Origin: Caryophanales bacterium UBA1188
Lineage (GTDB): Bacteria > Bacillota_I > Bacilli_A > Izemoplasmatales > UBA1188
Assembly: GCA_002310135.1 (NCBI GenBank)
Contig: DBYK01000003.1
Coordinates: 124,001 to 188,000, forward strand
DNA length: 64,000 nt
Direction of reading: 5' to 3'
Numbering within the stretch: the first letter of the stretch is position 1; every line of letters begins with the position of its first letter. Both the position numbers and the translations under genes were made by a program. Shown one piece after another: positions 52,076-61,200 of the stretch. A model generated the notes under the pieces. That model was given only the letters and a program-made list of their open reading frames with translations, did not search any database and was not told the origin of the DNA.

Positions 52076-53069
52076 CTTCTTTTTCCTCCTTATAGCTTAT
52101 ATTGTGCTTTTCAAGCCACAATAATATCTTTTTCTTCTCATCTTCTTCTTTTGGAAGTTCAAGTATCATATGACCATAAATAATTCCATCTATATCTTTT
52201 GTATCCGCATATAAGATATTGACTGGTAGGCCTAATTCTAAAATCATATTCGAGATAATTGGTTCTTTTGATAAAAGCCCGTCAAATGTCACTCTTACTC
52301 TTTCTCCACCACTAGTTTCTATATGTTTACTATTATGATTTCTAAGGAGTAAGTCATGAGCCATTTTAGATTTTGGATTTATGAATACTTCTTTTACATT
52401 TCCAATCTCTACAATAGAGCTTGAATCTATTACCGCAACTCTATCACAGATATCTTCAACAACTTTCATTTCATGAGTAATTATAATGATAGTTACTCCA
52501 AAATTCTTATTTATCTCTTTTAATAGAGATAATATTTGTGATGTATTTTGTGGATCAAGTGCACTTGTAGGTTCATCACAAAGGAGATATTTTGGATTGG
52601 TTGAAAGCGCTCTTGCGATTGCAACTCTTTGGCGTTCACCACCTGAAAGGCTTGATGGATATGAATTCTCTTTATCACTTAGTCCCACAACATCAAGTAG
52701 ATATCTCGCTCTTTTAATTCTTTCATCTTTTTTGACTTTAGCGATTTCAAGAGGAAAACAGATATTCTTAATAACTGAGGCTTGCTCTAAGAGGCTAAAA
52801 TTTTGAAAAATCATTCCAATATTTCTTCTTTTTTCTAATAATTCTTTTTTACTTAAAGATAGAAGACTAACACCATCAATTAAGACATCACCTGTTGTGG
52901 GCCTTTCTAATAGATTAATGGTTCTCACAAGTGTGCTTTTTCCTGCACCTGATAAGCCAATAATCCCAAATATTTCATTATCATTAATCTTTAGATTAAT
53001 GTCTGATAATGCAATTATATCTTTATCTTTAGTTTTAAAAGATTTGTTTAAATTCTTTATTTCTATCAT
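52068..53069 (-). CDS. metN: Methionine ABC transporter ATPase with NIL domain
   Basis: About 333 residues. ATPase domain: Walker A GLSGAGKSTL, Q-loop IFQNFSLL, signature LSGGERQRVAIA, Walker B LLCDEPTSALDP. C-terminal NIL domain (about 260-333) binds methionine and inhibits transport when the cell is full (known of MetN). Start set at 53069 (MIEIKNLNKSF) with AGGTGATG just upstream; an ATG at 53105 would lie inside the attenuator terminator and can be dismissed. First gene of metNIQ and controlled by the leader peptide attenuator upstream. Confidence 0.95.
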   Translation of the reverse strand: MIEIKNLNKSFKTKDKDIIALSDINLKINDNEIFGIIGLSGAGKSTLVRTINLLERPTTGDVLIDGVSLLSLSKKELLEKRRNIGMIFQNFSLLEQASVIKNICFPLEIAKVKKDERIKRARYLLDVVGLSDKENSYPSSLSGGERQRVAIARALSTNPKYLLCDEPTSALDPQNTSQILSLLKEINKNFGVTIIIITHEMKVVEDICDRVAVIDSSSIVEIGNVKEVFINPKSKMAHDLLLRNHNSKHIETSGGERVRVTFDGLLSKEPIISNMILELGLPVNILYADTKDIDGIIYGHMILELPKEEDEKKKILLWLEKHNISYKEEKEDV

Positions 53070-53087
53070 TTCATCACCTATACTAAA

Positions 53088-53118
53088 TAAAAAAACGAAT
53101 GGCACAAACCATTCGTTT
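53088..53118 (-). terminator. Attenuator terminator before metN
   Basis: Ten-bp stem (53109-53118 with 53093-53102, AAACGAATGG/CCATTCGTTT) with loop TTTGTG and a T7 tract, on the minus strand between the leader peptide and metN. Its 5' arm and loop (53103-53114) can pair instead with 53136-53147. Confidence 0.92.
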
Positions 53119-53147
53119 ATTATTATATTATTTAAGAATAGTCTGTG
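53103..53147 (-). promoter_or_regulatory. Potential antiterminator helix
   Basis: Minus-strand CACAGACTATTC (53136-53147) pairs over 12 bp, two of them G-U, with GAATGGTTTGTG (53103-53114), which holds most of the 5' terminator arm and its loop. The pairing excludes the terminator. The upstream strand begins 4 nt after the leader stop codon, so a ribosome finishing the leader would cover it. Confidence 0.8.
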
Positions 53148-53151
53148 TTAA

Positions 53152-53232
53152 TTAAGATATGGAAAAAGCACGATTCATCATCATGCACATCATCATCATA
53201 ACCATCATCTTATTAACACTAAAACTAGCCAT
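53152..53232 (-). CDS. Methionine-rich leader peptide of metNIQ
   Basis: A 26-codon frame with ATG at 53230-53232 and TAA at 53152-53154. Ten codons are Met: position 1, 9-10, 12-15 and 17-19 (the stretch KMMVMMMMCMMM). GGAG lies 8 nt before ATG, in AAAAAAGGAGTGCTCAG. A consensus promoter stands just upstream, and an antiterminator/terminator pair lies between it and metN. Codons 5-7 (GTGTTAAT, 53212-53219) can pair with ATTAACAC (53145-53152) after the Met run, a possible 1:2 helix. This is the layout of translational attenuation by a leader peptide, with shortage of charged tRNA-Met predicted to stall the ribosome and open metNIQ. The peptide itself probably has no other role. Confidence 0.85.
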   Translation of the reverse strand: MASFSVNKMMVMMMMCMMMNRAFSIS

Positions 53233-53263
53233 CTGAGCACTCCTTTTTTAAATTTTAACTTAC

Positions 53264-53290
53264 TTTATACAATTTAATCTTTTTTGTCAA
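53264..53290 (-). promoter_or_regulatory. Promoter of the metNIQ leader
   Basis: Minus strand -35 TTGACA (53285-53290, perfect) with -10 TATAAA at 15 bp (53264-53269) or TAAAGT at 17 bp (53262-53267). Start predicted near 53255, about 23 nt before the leader ATG. Confidence 0.75.
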
Positions 53291-53299
53291 CACAGTTTT

Positions 53300-54517
53300 C
53301 TAAATTTCATCTAGATCTTTTTTGATTTGTTTCTTATCTAGATTTTGGCCAATGAATACAAGCTTTATTAATCTATCACCATAATATTCATCCCAATCCC
53401 TTCTAAAATTCGCATCATTCTTTAGATATTCTTTAATTTGTTTTTCGGTTAGGGATGCCGCAAACCATTTTCCAGTATTTGTTAATATTTTTTGTCTTCC
53501 TGCTTGTTCATAGATGTATACATCATCTACTTCTTCTGTAAAATAGATAATTCCTTTAGTCCTTATAACCATTCTTCCATAATCAGTAGTTTCTGCCCAA
53601 TCATCAAATCTATCTTTATCAAAAGCTCTTCTCCTATAATACACATATGTTTCTATATCATATTCTTCTTTCGTGCCTTCATCATCATTTTCACCTATAC
53701 CATTCTCATGGTGGTGGTGATGGTGGTGATGGTGGTGGTCATGATCGTCTTCATCATCATCTTCTTCTTCAACTTCATTATCTCTATTTTCGAATTCTTG
53801 AATCCAACCCGCAGAACTAGATGCTTTTTCATAATCAAATAGATTAGTATCTAGTAATTCTTTTAAATCAACTTTGCAGTAATCACATTCAACTATTTTA
53901 GCCATTGGTTGGAGAGCTTTTATAACCTTTTTAATTCTTACAAGTTCTTCTTTTGAGACTTCGCTTGCTTTATTAAGCAAGACAACATCACAGAACTCGA
54001 TTTGTTGAATGACTAGATTCTCAATATCTTCTTCGCCTCTTTCAGCTTCCTCTAATACTTCTCCACAACCAAATTCATCCTTAAGTCTTAAGCAATCAGT
54101 TACTGATAGTATTGCATCAAGTTTGCACATAATAGGTGTATTAGCTCTTTTGAGTTGTGCTTCCATAAATGATAATGTTTGAGCAATTGGAACTGGTTCA
54201 CATATTCCAGATGCTTCAATGAGAATGTGATCAAATCTATTTTCATTTAATAATGAAATAATTTGTTCTATTAAGTCTTTCTTTAATGTACAACAGATAC
54301 ATCCATTTTGAAGAGCAACAAGATTTTCATCTTTTCCACTTACAATTCCGCCTTTTTCAATTAAACTTGCATCTATGTTAACCTCGCCAATGTCATTAAC
54401 TATTACGGCCATTTTATATCCAGATGTATTTGTAAGAAGGTAGTTTATTAGTGTAGTTTTACCACTTCCAAGGTATCCAGTTATTAAAGTAATTGGTATT
54501 ATTTTTTTCTCTTTCAT
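53300..54517 (-). CDS. CobW/ZNG1-family GTPase with polyhistidine loop
   Basis: A 405-residue COG0523 protein: Walker A GYLGSGKTTL (14-23), metal-binding NGCICC (Cys73, Cys75, Cys76), EASGICEP (Glu101) and LNKASE for base binding. The hinge between the GTPase and the C-terminal CobW_C domain carries an acidic stretch and ten consecutive His (about 261-270), a likely metal-holding loop. The family delivers Zn or other metals to client enzymes. It follows the TetR-sensor gene by 19 nt, with GGAGAA inside the gap, so they probably form an operon; metNIQ downstream has its own promoter. Confidence 0.93.
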   Translation of the reverse strand: MKEKKIIPITLITGYLGSGKTTLINYLLTNTSGYKMAVIVNDIGEVNIDASLIEKGGIVSGKDENLVALQNGCICCTLKKDLIEQIISLLNENRFDHILIEASGICEPVPIAQTLSFMEAQLKRANTPIMCKLDAILSVTDCLRLKDEFGCGEVLEEAERGEEDIENLVIQQIEFCDVVLLNKASEVSKEELVRIKKVIKALQPMAKIVECDYCKVDLKELLDTNLFDYEKASSSAGWIQEFENRDNEVEEEDDDEDDHDHHHHHHHHHHENGIGENDDEGTKEEYDIETYVYYRRRAFDKDRFDDWAETTDYGRMVIRTKGIIYFTEEVDDVYIYEQAGRQKILTNTGKWFAASLTEKQIKEYLKNDANFRRDWDEYYGDRLIKLVFIGQNLDKKQIKKDLDEI

Positions 54518-54536
54518 CTTTTTTTATTCTCCAATT

Positions 54537-56345
54537 TTAGTTTTTTCTAATACACACGAGTATGTATGGATTAATTTTAATATTATTATAAAAAATATCA
54601 TAAGTGTACCATATTGGTTCATCATTTACTAACAATCTGTATTTATATGATAATTCTTTAGAAAGTTGTAAATTGATTGATAAATATTTTTTATTTAAAT
54701 CTTTAATTATTCTTTCAATATCATCGAAATAAATAAACTTAGTTGAATCAATTTGCAAATCATCAAAGAAATTGTCACCATTTGTGAGTTTATCTATGAT
54801 GAAAGTATTGTAATCTCCATTAGAAACAAACACTTCATAACTACCAGTATTTAGATTAATTGAGTAAATTGCTTCATAATATTTATCTAAAATATTGAAA
54901 ATTGGTTGCTTTCTTTGCTCTTGTTCCTTAAGAAGATAAAAAATATCTTCTCTTACTTCACTATCTATATCTTTTAAGCCAACCATCATAGCGTTTTCAC
55001 CATCAATTTTAACAAATATAAACTGATAATATTTAACTGAAGGACCAAATTTCAATTTAAAACTAACAGAATAAATACCATTATCATTTATTTTTGATAA
55101 TATTACATTTATGTTAGTTTTGTTTGCGAAATATGTTTTATCATCTGGAGCAACGAAATTATCTTTAAAACCAATTAAAAAATCATCGATTTTAACATCT
55201 TCCTCATTTTTAAAAGAAAGAAATTGTTTTAATTTTGGCTTTCTATATCTTGTAATATCGAAAGTATCAAGATTTACGTAATCCACCATCTCAAATCCAG
55301 ATGTAAATGCCAAAACGTTTGTATTTCTCTTGTTTCTATTGAGATATTGTTCATTTTTATCATCTATACAAGAAATGTAATAAATTGCATTCATTACACC
55401 AAATGAATCTATATATTTATTAATAGATACTTCATATTCATGAATCTCGTCTTTCACTAAAGCTCTAAAATGGAAATAATATGAATTACATGTTTTAAAC
55501 TTTTCAATTATTGTTTCTTTTGAAAAATGATTGAGATATTTTTCTTTATCTTGTTTTATTACGTAAAAGTTAACATCATAATATACTCTTTCTTCGAACT
55601 TTTTAAAATTATAATTCTTTAATTTATTTATCGGATCATTACTATTTTCATATAGAACTGTAGTATTTCCATTATTTAAATCCAAAATAACTATCTCTTT
55701 TAAATTTAAATATTTAAGATATTCATTATAATCAATACCATTATCTATATTAACTTTATCTTCCACTGATTCTTCAGCAGTTCTAACATAATTTAAAAAC
55801 CAATCAATGTTTGGAATAGGTTTATTCCTCTTAGTAAAAATTTTTATTGAAGAAAATACATAATATAAATATTCTTTCAAGAAATCAAATGGATTTAATT
55901 CAATAATTAAGTTTTCGTTTTGTAATTTTAATATCAAATCTGGTAAATTTGTACTGTAAAAATTGTCTCTGATACTATATGTGAGTTCATCAGAAAGGTC
56001 TTTTCCTGTAAAGAGAGAAAAATAGAAATTAAAAATATCATTATTTTCGTAATAATATTTAACAATTTTTTTAGTGAGCTTCTCAAGAATCAAAAATAAA
56101 TTATTATTTGATGAAGATAAATCTTCATCATTCATTAATAAATTGTCTTTAATAATTGTTAAAACAAGATTATCTTTAGTTCCATATCTTTGGCCAATTA
56201 GTCCAGCTGTAACTGAGGCTTCTTTAGCAATTGATGTAAGTTTAGCATTTGTGTATCCTTTTGATGCGAACTCTTTTATTGCAGAAAAAATAATCTTTTG
56301 ATTACTATCTATTCTTTTCTGTTCTTTTGGTTTAATTTCACTCAT
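54537..56345 (-). CDS. TetR-type DNA-binding domain fused to three PAS-like sensor modules
   Basis: About 602 residues, cytoplasmic. Residues about 12-60 are a TetR helix-turn-helix (IIFSAIKEFASKGYTNAKLT, then AGLIGQRYGTKDNLV). After a short TetR core the protein continues for about 400 residues with three similar modules (about 205-305, 325-450, 475-602), each built like LYSINLNTGSYEVFV...YYY...F.LKFG..KYYQF, reminiscent of PAS-like sensor domains often found before GGDEF domains. Ordinary TetR proteins are about 200 residues, so this is an unusual one-component regulator. Start at 56345 (AAGGTGA upstream); a GTG three codons earlier is less likely. Probably regulates itself and cobW. Confidence 0.75.
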   Translation of the reverse strand: MSEIKPKEQKRIDSNQKIIFSAIKEFASKGYTNAKLTSIAKEASVTAGLIGQRYGTKDNLVLTIIKDNLLMNDEDLSSSNNNLFLILEKLTKKIVKYYYENNDIFNFYFSLFTGKDLSDELTYSIRDNFYSTNLPDLILKLQNENLIIELNPFDFLKEYLYYVFSSIKIFTKRNKPIPNIDWFLNYVRTAEESVEDKVNIDNGIDYNEYLKYLNLKEIVILDLNNGNTTVLYENSNDPINKLKNYNFKKFEERVYYDVNFYVIKQDKEKYLNHFSKETIIEKFKTCNSYYFHFRALVKDEIHEYEVSINKYIDSFGVMNAIYYISCIDDKNEQYLNRNKRNTNVLAFTSGFEMVDYVNLDTFDITRYRKPKLKQFLSFKNEEDVKIDDFLIGFKDNFVAPDDKTYFANKTNINVILSKINDNGIYSVSFKLKFGPSVKYYQFIFVKIDGENAMMVGLKDIDSEVREDIFYLLKEQEQRKQPIFNILDKYYEAIYSINLNTGSYEVFVSNGDYNTFIIDKLTNGDNFFDDLQIDSTKFIYFDDIERIIKDLNKKYLSINLQLSKELSYKYRLLVNDEPIWYTYDIFYNNIKINPYILVCIRKN

Positions 56346-56424
56346 ATAATTCACCTTACTAAAATCATTTTTAGTATATCAAAAAATACTGCTTAAATCA
56401 ATAAATTATTTTTAATTAAATTAA

Positions 56425-56477
56425 ATAAAAAAACATTATTCACCAAATAATGCATACGTTATTTGACTTATAATGTT
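56425..56477 (-). terminator. Terminator overlapping the kinase stop codon
   Basis: Outer stem AACATTAT/ATAATGTT (56470-56477 with 56432-56439) and inner stem CAAATAA/TTATTTG, followed by TTTTTTTATT on the minus strand. It includes the stop codon of the choline-kinase-like gene. Confidence 0.75.
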
Positions 56478-57340
56478 TCAATAATAGCTTTATTTTTACT
56501 TAAGAAATACATTGCAATTTCATTAAAATCAAGTTTTAGTATAGAACTATAGCCCATAAGTTCCTTTTTTAATGCAACTAAATACCAAAGACAATTAATA
56601 TATATTCGCCATAATTTTAAGATTTTAATATCGTTCTCTGTATAATTTGGATTATATATTTTAATGAGATTTAAAGAATCATTGAAATCTATATTTCCAA
56701 ATGAAGCAATATCAAATAGATAATCATTGTTTTTTGCGAATTCAAAATCTAAAATATGTATTTCGTTGTTTTCAGTTAATACTAAATTAGTTGGTTGTAG
56801 ATCATTATGACATGGATATAATTTTCTTTTCTCAAGTTCTTTTTTATTTTTGTTTAATATATCCATAGATTTGTAATACAAATCATTGAATTCAATATCA
56901 TCTAATTTTTCGATATATTTTATGTATTTAAATGGATTATAGTTATACTTAAAGAGCTTATTTGAATTGTGCAATTTCTTAAAAGACTCAGAAACGTTTG
57001 CATAATACGCTTTATAATCCATTTGATTTAGTGGTGTTCCTTCAACATATTCAAATATTCTTAATTTGTTAGACAGATATACTGGTTTTTGTATTATTTT
57101 TAAATCCTTTAGCTTATCTAATGCATCATATTCTGCAGCTCTTTTTACAAATAAATCATATCCACTTGTGGAATAATGCACTGCATATTTTTTTGAGTTT
57201 ATATCTTTATATAAGAATGTTTCATTACTCATACCACCAATTATTTCACTATCAAATGAAATATCTTTTTTATTTAAATGTAATTCTTTGCTTAAAACTT
57301 CTTTAATTTTATTATCTTTATAATAACTATTTTTAGACAT
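56468..57340 (-). CDS. Choline/ethanolamine kinase-like (LicA-type) protein
   Basis: A 290-residue aminoglycoside-phosphotransferase-fold kinase. Catalytic loop PCHNDLQPTNLV (H-x-D-x4-N) and metal motif ILDFEFAKNNDYLFDIASF are intact, and YVEGTPLNQ gives the hinge; GGMSNETFLY is the nucleotide loop. The overall length and motifs fit LicA/choline kinase, which phosphorylates choline for surface decoration, though other small-molecule kinases share the fold. It follows walJ by 2 nt in one operon. Confidence 0.85.
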   Translation of the reverse strand: MSKNSYYKDNKIKEVLSKELHLNKKDISFDSEIIGGMSNETFLYKDINSKKYAVHYSTSGYDLFVKRAAEYDALDKLKDLKIIQKPVYLSNKLRIFEYVEGTPLNQMDYKAYYANVSESFKKLHNSNKLFKYNYNPFKYIKYIEKLDDIEFNDLYYKSMDILNKNKKELEKRKLYPCHNDLQPTNLVLTENNEIHILDFEFAKNNDYLFDIASFGNIDFNDSLNLIKIYNPNYTENDIKILKLWRIYINCLWYLVALKKELMGYSSILKLDFNEIAMYFLSKNKAIIETL

Positions 57341-57342
57341 AT

Positions 57343-58125
57343 TTATACCTCTAATAATTTTATTGGCATCTCTCTATCAGATACATAAATTTCTAGATTA
57401 TCTGTGTTAATTTTTCTAGCTTTAAAATAATTTTTGAACGCAAGTAATGCGAGTTCTTTTGTATTGCATTCATTTGAAAGATGATATAATACTAATTTTT
57501 TAGTATTATCTCCTATTAATTTTGAGAATAATTCAACACTTTGATAATTTGATAAATGGCCTTTTGCGGATAATATTCTATTGATTAATGACCAAGGCCT
57601 ATTGCTTAACATAAGCATATCTGGTTCATGGTTTGATTCAAGTATATAAAAATCTGCGTTTTTTAATAAATCTACAGCTTCAAATGAACCAGTATCTGTG
57701 AGATATACTAACTTTTTATCACCAAAAGTTAACATATATCCTACTGGATCTATAGCATCATGTGACAATCCAAAAGGATAAATAGTGATATCATCCACTT
57801 TAAAGACTTTGTCTTTTTTCACAAAATTTATATAAATTGGAGATATCTTTTCTTTATCTTTCTCAGATAAACCATTATAAGTTCCTTTAGTCATATAAAT
57901 ATTTGTGTTGAACTTTTTTATTACACTCGATAGACCTGATATATGATCAAAATGTTCATGTGTTATAAAAATACCATCTAATTTATCCAAAAAAGAGCCA
58001 ATTGCGGTCATTTTTTCAATTAGTTTTCTATAACTTATTCCACAATCAAACAAATATTTCTTGTTGTTGTGCTCTAAATATATGCAGTTTCCTTGGGATG
58101 AACTAGATAACACAGATACCTTCAT
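57343..58125 (-). CDS. walJ: WalJ/YycJ metallo-beta-lactamase-fold hydrolase
   Basis: A 260-residue cytoplasmic protein of the YycJ/WalJ family: SSSSQGNCIYLE at the start, metal motif THEHFDHISGL, LSHDAIDPVGYML and YLTDTGSF, then ESNHEP and GHLSN. In Firmicutes it is linked to the WalRK cell-wall two-component system (walRK not in this window) and may act as a nuclease or hydrolase. No ribosome binding site precedes ATG; an extended -10 (TGATATAAT) lies only 10 nt upstream, which predicts a leaderless mRNA. Confidence 0.9.
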   Translation of the reverse strand: MKVSVLSSSSQGNCIYLEHNNKKYLFDCGISYRKLIEKMTAIGSFLDKLDGIFITHEHFDHISGLSSVIKKFNTNIYMTKGTYNGLSEKDKEKISPIYINFVKKDKVFKVDDITIYPFGLSHDAIDPVGYMLTFGDKKLVYLTDTGSFEAVDLLKNADFYILESNHEPDMLMLSNRPWSLINRILSAKGHLSNYQSVELFSKLIGDNTKKLVLYHLSNECNTKELALLAFKNYFKARKINTDNLEIYVSDREMPIKLLEV

Positions 58126-58135
58126 AACAAATATG

Positions 58136-58144
58136 ATTATATCA
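58136..58144 (-). promoter_or_regulatory. Extended -10 promoter directly before walJ
   Basis: Minus strand TGATATAAT with TATAAT at 58136-58141, ten nt before the ATG. Transcription would begin 3-5 nt before the start codon. Confidence 0.55.
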
Positions 58145-58232
58145 TAATGTTTTTCTCTTAAAATAGTATTTTCAAGTATTTATATTATTTTTGAATAATT
58201 TAGTTCATTTTGTAAATTTTTTTATTGTTTTT

Positions 58233-58252
58233 TATTATCATAAATGATAATA
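58233..58252. repeat. Inverted repeat upstream of the large secreted protein gene
   Basis: ATTATCAT-AA-ATGATAAT (58234-58251) lies about 35 bp before the start at 58286, in the divergent region, and may be an operator or a -10 element. Confidence 0.35.
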
Positions 58253-58285
58253 TATTTCTTGGACTTAATAAAGGAGATATTTTTT

Positions 58286-61200
58286 ATGGGAAATTTTGGT
58301 AAAAGACTTCTAATAATTCTTATTTCGGTAATTGCAATAGTTGCTTTTACATTAGTAGGAAATGCTTATCAACAGTCTGAAAGAAAACATAATATTTCCA
58401 ATAAAAACGAAATTGTTCTTGAAAATCTTACTTATGATTTTGGAGACTATAGCGTTAAATATAACATCACAAAAGATGATGTTTGGAAAGCAATTATCGA
58501 TTCAAGACCATTGACTTCTATCCTACAAATGGTAGATAAGAAACTATTAGAACCAGTCATTTCGAGTGTGACTCAAGAAGAAATCAATTCTAAACTCGAA
58601 TATCTCATCTATGGAACAAATAATCAAGATGAGATACAAAAAATCAAGGACGATGCTGAAAAGGATCAAAAAGTCAACAATGATTTTTATAGAAGACTTG
58701 CTATCCTTGGTTATGCGCAAGATGGGCCTGAAGGCAGTAATTTAAATGATTACCTTAAATTACAAGTTGCGTATGAAAAATATGGAAGGTCACTACTCGT
58801 TGAAGGAAAAACTATTTCAGGGAAGACATACGATGTTTCTTATGAAGCAGCTCTTTCTAACGCAAAATCAAATTATAAGGATACTATCGCTATTTCTATT
58901 AAATTCTACAGCGCAAATGAAGCTATTGAATTTATGAAGAATTACAACCTAGTAACTGTAAGTGATGAACTTCGTTTCTATGTTGGTGGCGAAAAATATA
59001 AAGTTAAAACTAATGAAGACGGTATCTCATTAGATAATGATTTAAATCCTATTTTCTTAAAACAAACAGTAACTCATTCTGATGATTCTACTAGTGAAGA
59101 ATTTGTACCAAATGCAAATTTAGCATCTGAAATTGATGATGAAGGTAAAATTTCATACATTTATAATTCTACATATAATGCATGGCAATCTGATTATTCA
59201 ACAGAAAATGATAAATTATATTTAGTTAAATGGAATGACACAACAAATAAATGGCAATGGTATGCTAAAGAAATTTATACACCAGAGTTAGATGATGATG
59301 GTCACATTGTAAAAGATGCTGAAGGAAATACAATCTATGAAACTACAGTAATTGATGATGCTGATTTAGGAGAAGGCGATTTCATAGATGATGTTTCTAT
59401 GGTTGATTTTGAAGATCAAAATGATTTCACTACTTCAAATACTGTTAAATTAGGTGCAGAACAATTCTTTACACTTTATGTTAAAGCATACAATGATTAC
59501 TACAAGAACCAAAGAAATGAAATCAACATTAATATTACAGTTGATGATTTTAAGAACGGTTATGGTGCAAATTATTCTGATGAATTATTTAATTCAGATT
59601 TAAAGAAATATGGTTATGTTTATTTAAATAACGAAATTAGAAAATATGTAGGTAATGAAGAATATTTAGTTGAAATTGAAGAAGTTGAAGGTGTAAGACA
59701 AGCCAAAAGCATTGATGGCATACCATCTTATGTATTTAATGAATCAAGCGCATCTAATGTTCCAAATTATGTAATAAGATATGATTCTAATAATAATCCA
59801 ATTCTAGATTGTGACTACGATTACATCTATTTACTTAAAGCTGATGGTAGTAGAATTAAAAATTTAGATAGTATACCTATCGAAGAATGTACTTCATTTT
59901 CTTTAGAAAACACTATTCCAATTAGTAAACAACAACAATTTTTACTCTATGTTTCAATATTTAGTGATGATGAAACTGTTCTTGGAGACACCTTATCTCA
60001 TCTAGTTTATAACTATGATAAAGTTAGCACTACAAGACCAGAATTCGCTGAATCACTATTCAAAACATTGGAAATAGATTCTTCTACTAAATATGCATAT
60101 CTAACTTGTCCTCAAACATTAACAACTAATGAAACTGATCCATATTATCTAATATTCAAATTAAGTTCATCAGTTATCAATGAACTTACTGAAGATATGG
60201 TTAATGAAGAAATGGAAAAAATGATAAAAGATTATCTAAAAGCTGATGGTTTCTTAGATGCTTGTATGGCAGAACTAAGGAAAGAAGCTGGTTTCCAAAT
60301 CTTCGATAAATTCTTCTCTTACAGTTATACAGATTTACTTGAATACAATTCATCTACTAATCCTTATGGTGTTCAAACTGAAAATTTAGGTGAATATTTC
60401 AAGACTAAAGCTTATTCTAATACTAAACTCGTTCAAACAACTAAGAAAGTTAAAGTATTAGATACAGAAGTTGATAAAATTTTAATTAAAACTGAAGATT
60501 TATATGAATATATTGAAAAACACAATATTGCAACTTATATAACTCAAGCAGCTACAAAAAAGATCTTCTTCTCTATGAGAGAATACGAAGTAATTCATGG
60601 TGATGATCCAAATTACTTAACAAGTACTAACTGGAAGATGAAAGAATACAACAATGCGACACAATACTACAACCAATATTTTGAATATTATAAACAATAC
60701 TATACTCAATTTGGTTATGACTATTACGACACAATTGATGAATTCTTATACAACTATAGCGCAAGATCGTTTGATGATATAGTTGAATCACTAAAACAAA
60801 ATGCGATGAGAAATGCATTCCTCTTTAGAGCATTATCATCTGACATCACTGAGGAAAGTGATTTTGATTTATCTGATTATGGTAAATCAGTGACAATTCA
60901 ATCAGAATATTTCCAAAAATTGTATAACGAATACTTCAGTATCAATTTAAGTCACATTCTCCTTTATGTTGACTTAGATGAAGACAATGTTCCTGATAAT
61001 TGGAATGAATTCTATGAAAAAGTAGTTGATGGCACAACTTCACTCAAGAAAGATGATGGAACTCCTTTAACTGAAGCAGATTTAAACGATTTATTAGATA
61101 CAATTTATAAGAATTATCTAAAGAAAATATTTGATGATCAAACATTAAGTAGTACAAATGCTCAAATATTAAAGACTATTGTCACTGAATATGATGATTC

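Noticed and set aside
53159..53234. An Ile-rich leader-like frame on the plus strand (ATG at 53159) opposite the Met leader.
   Set aside because: It arises because ATG runs read as ATC in reverse. It lacks a ribosome binding site and leads into the antisense strand of the CobW gene rather than into an ilv or thr operon.
53106..53299. A SAM riboswitch or T-box before metNIQ.
   Set aside because: No SAM aptamer core and no T-box sequence are present; the space is filled by promoter, leader peptide and terminator.
53492..53842. A 116-codon plus-strand frame opposite the CobW gene.
   Set aside because: It is the antisense reading of the polyhistidine and acidic region, with Val/Met-rich artefact sequence.
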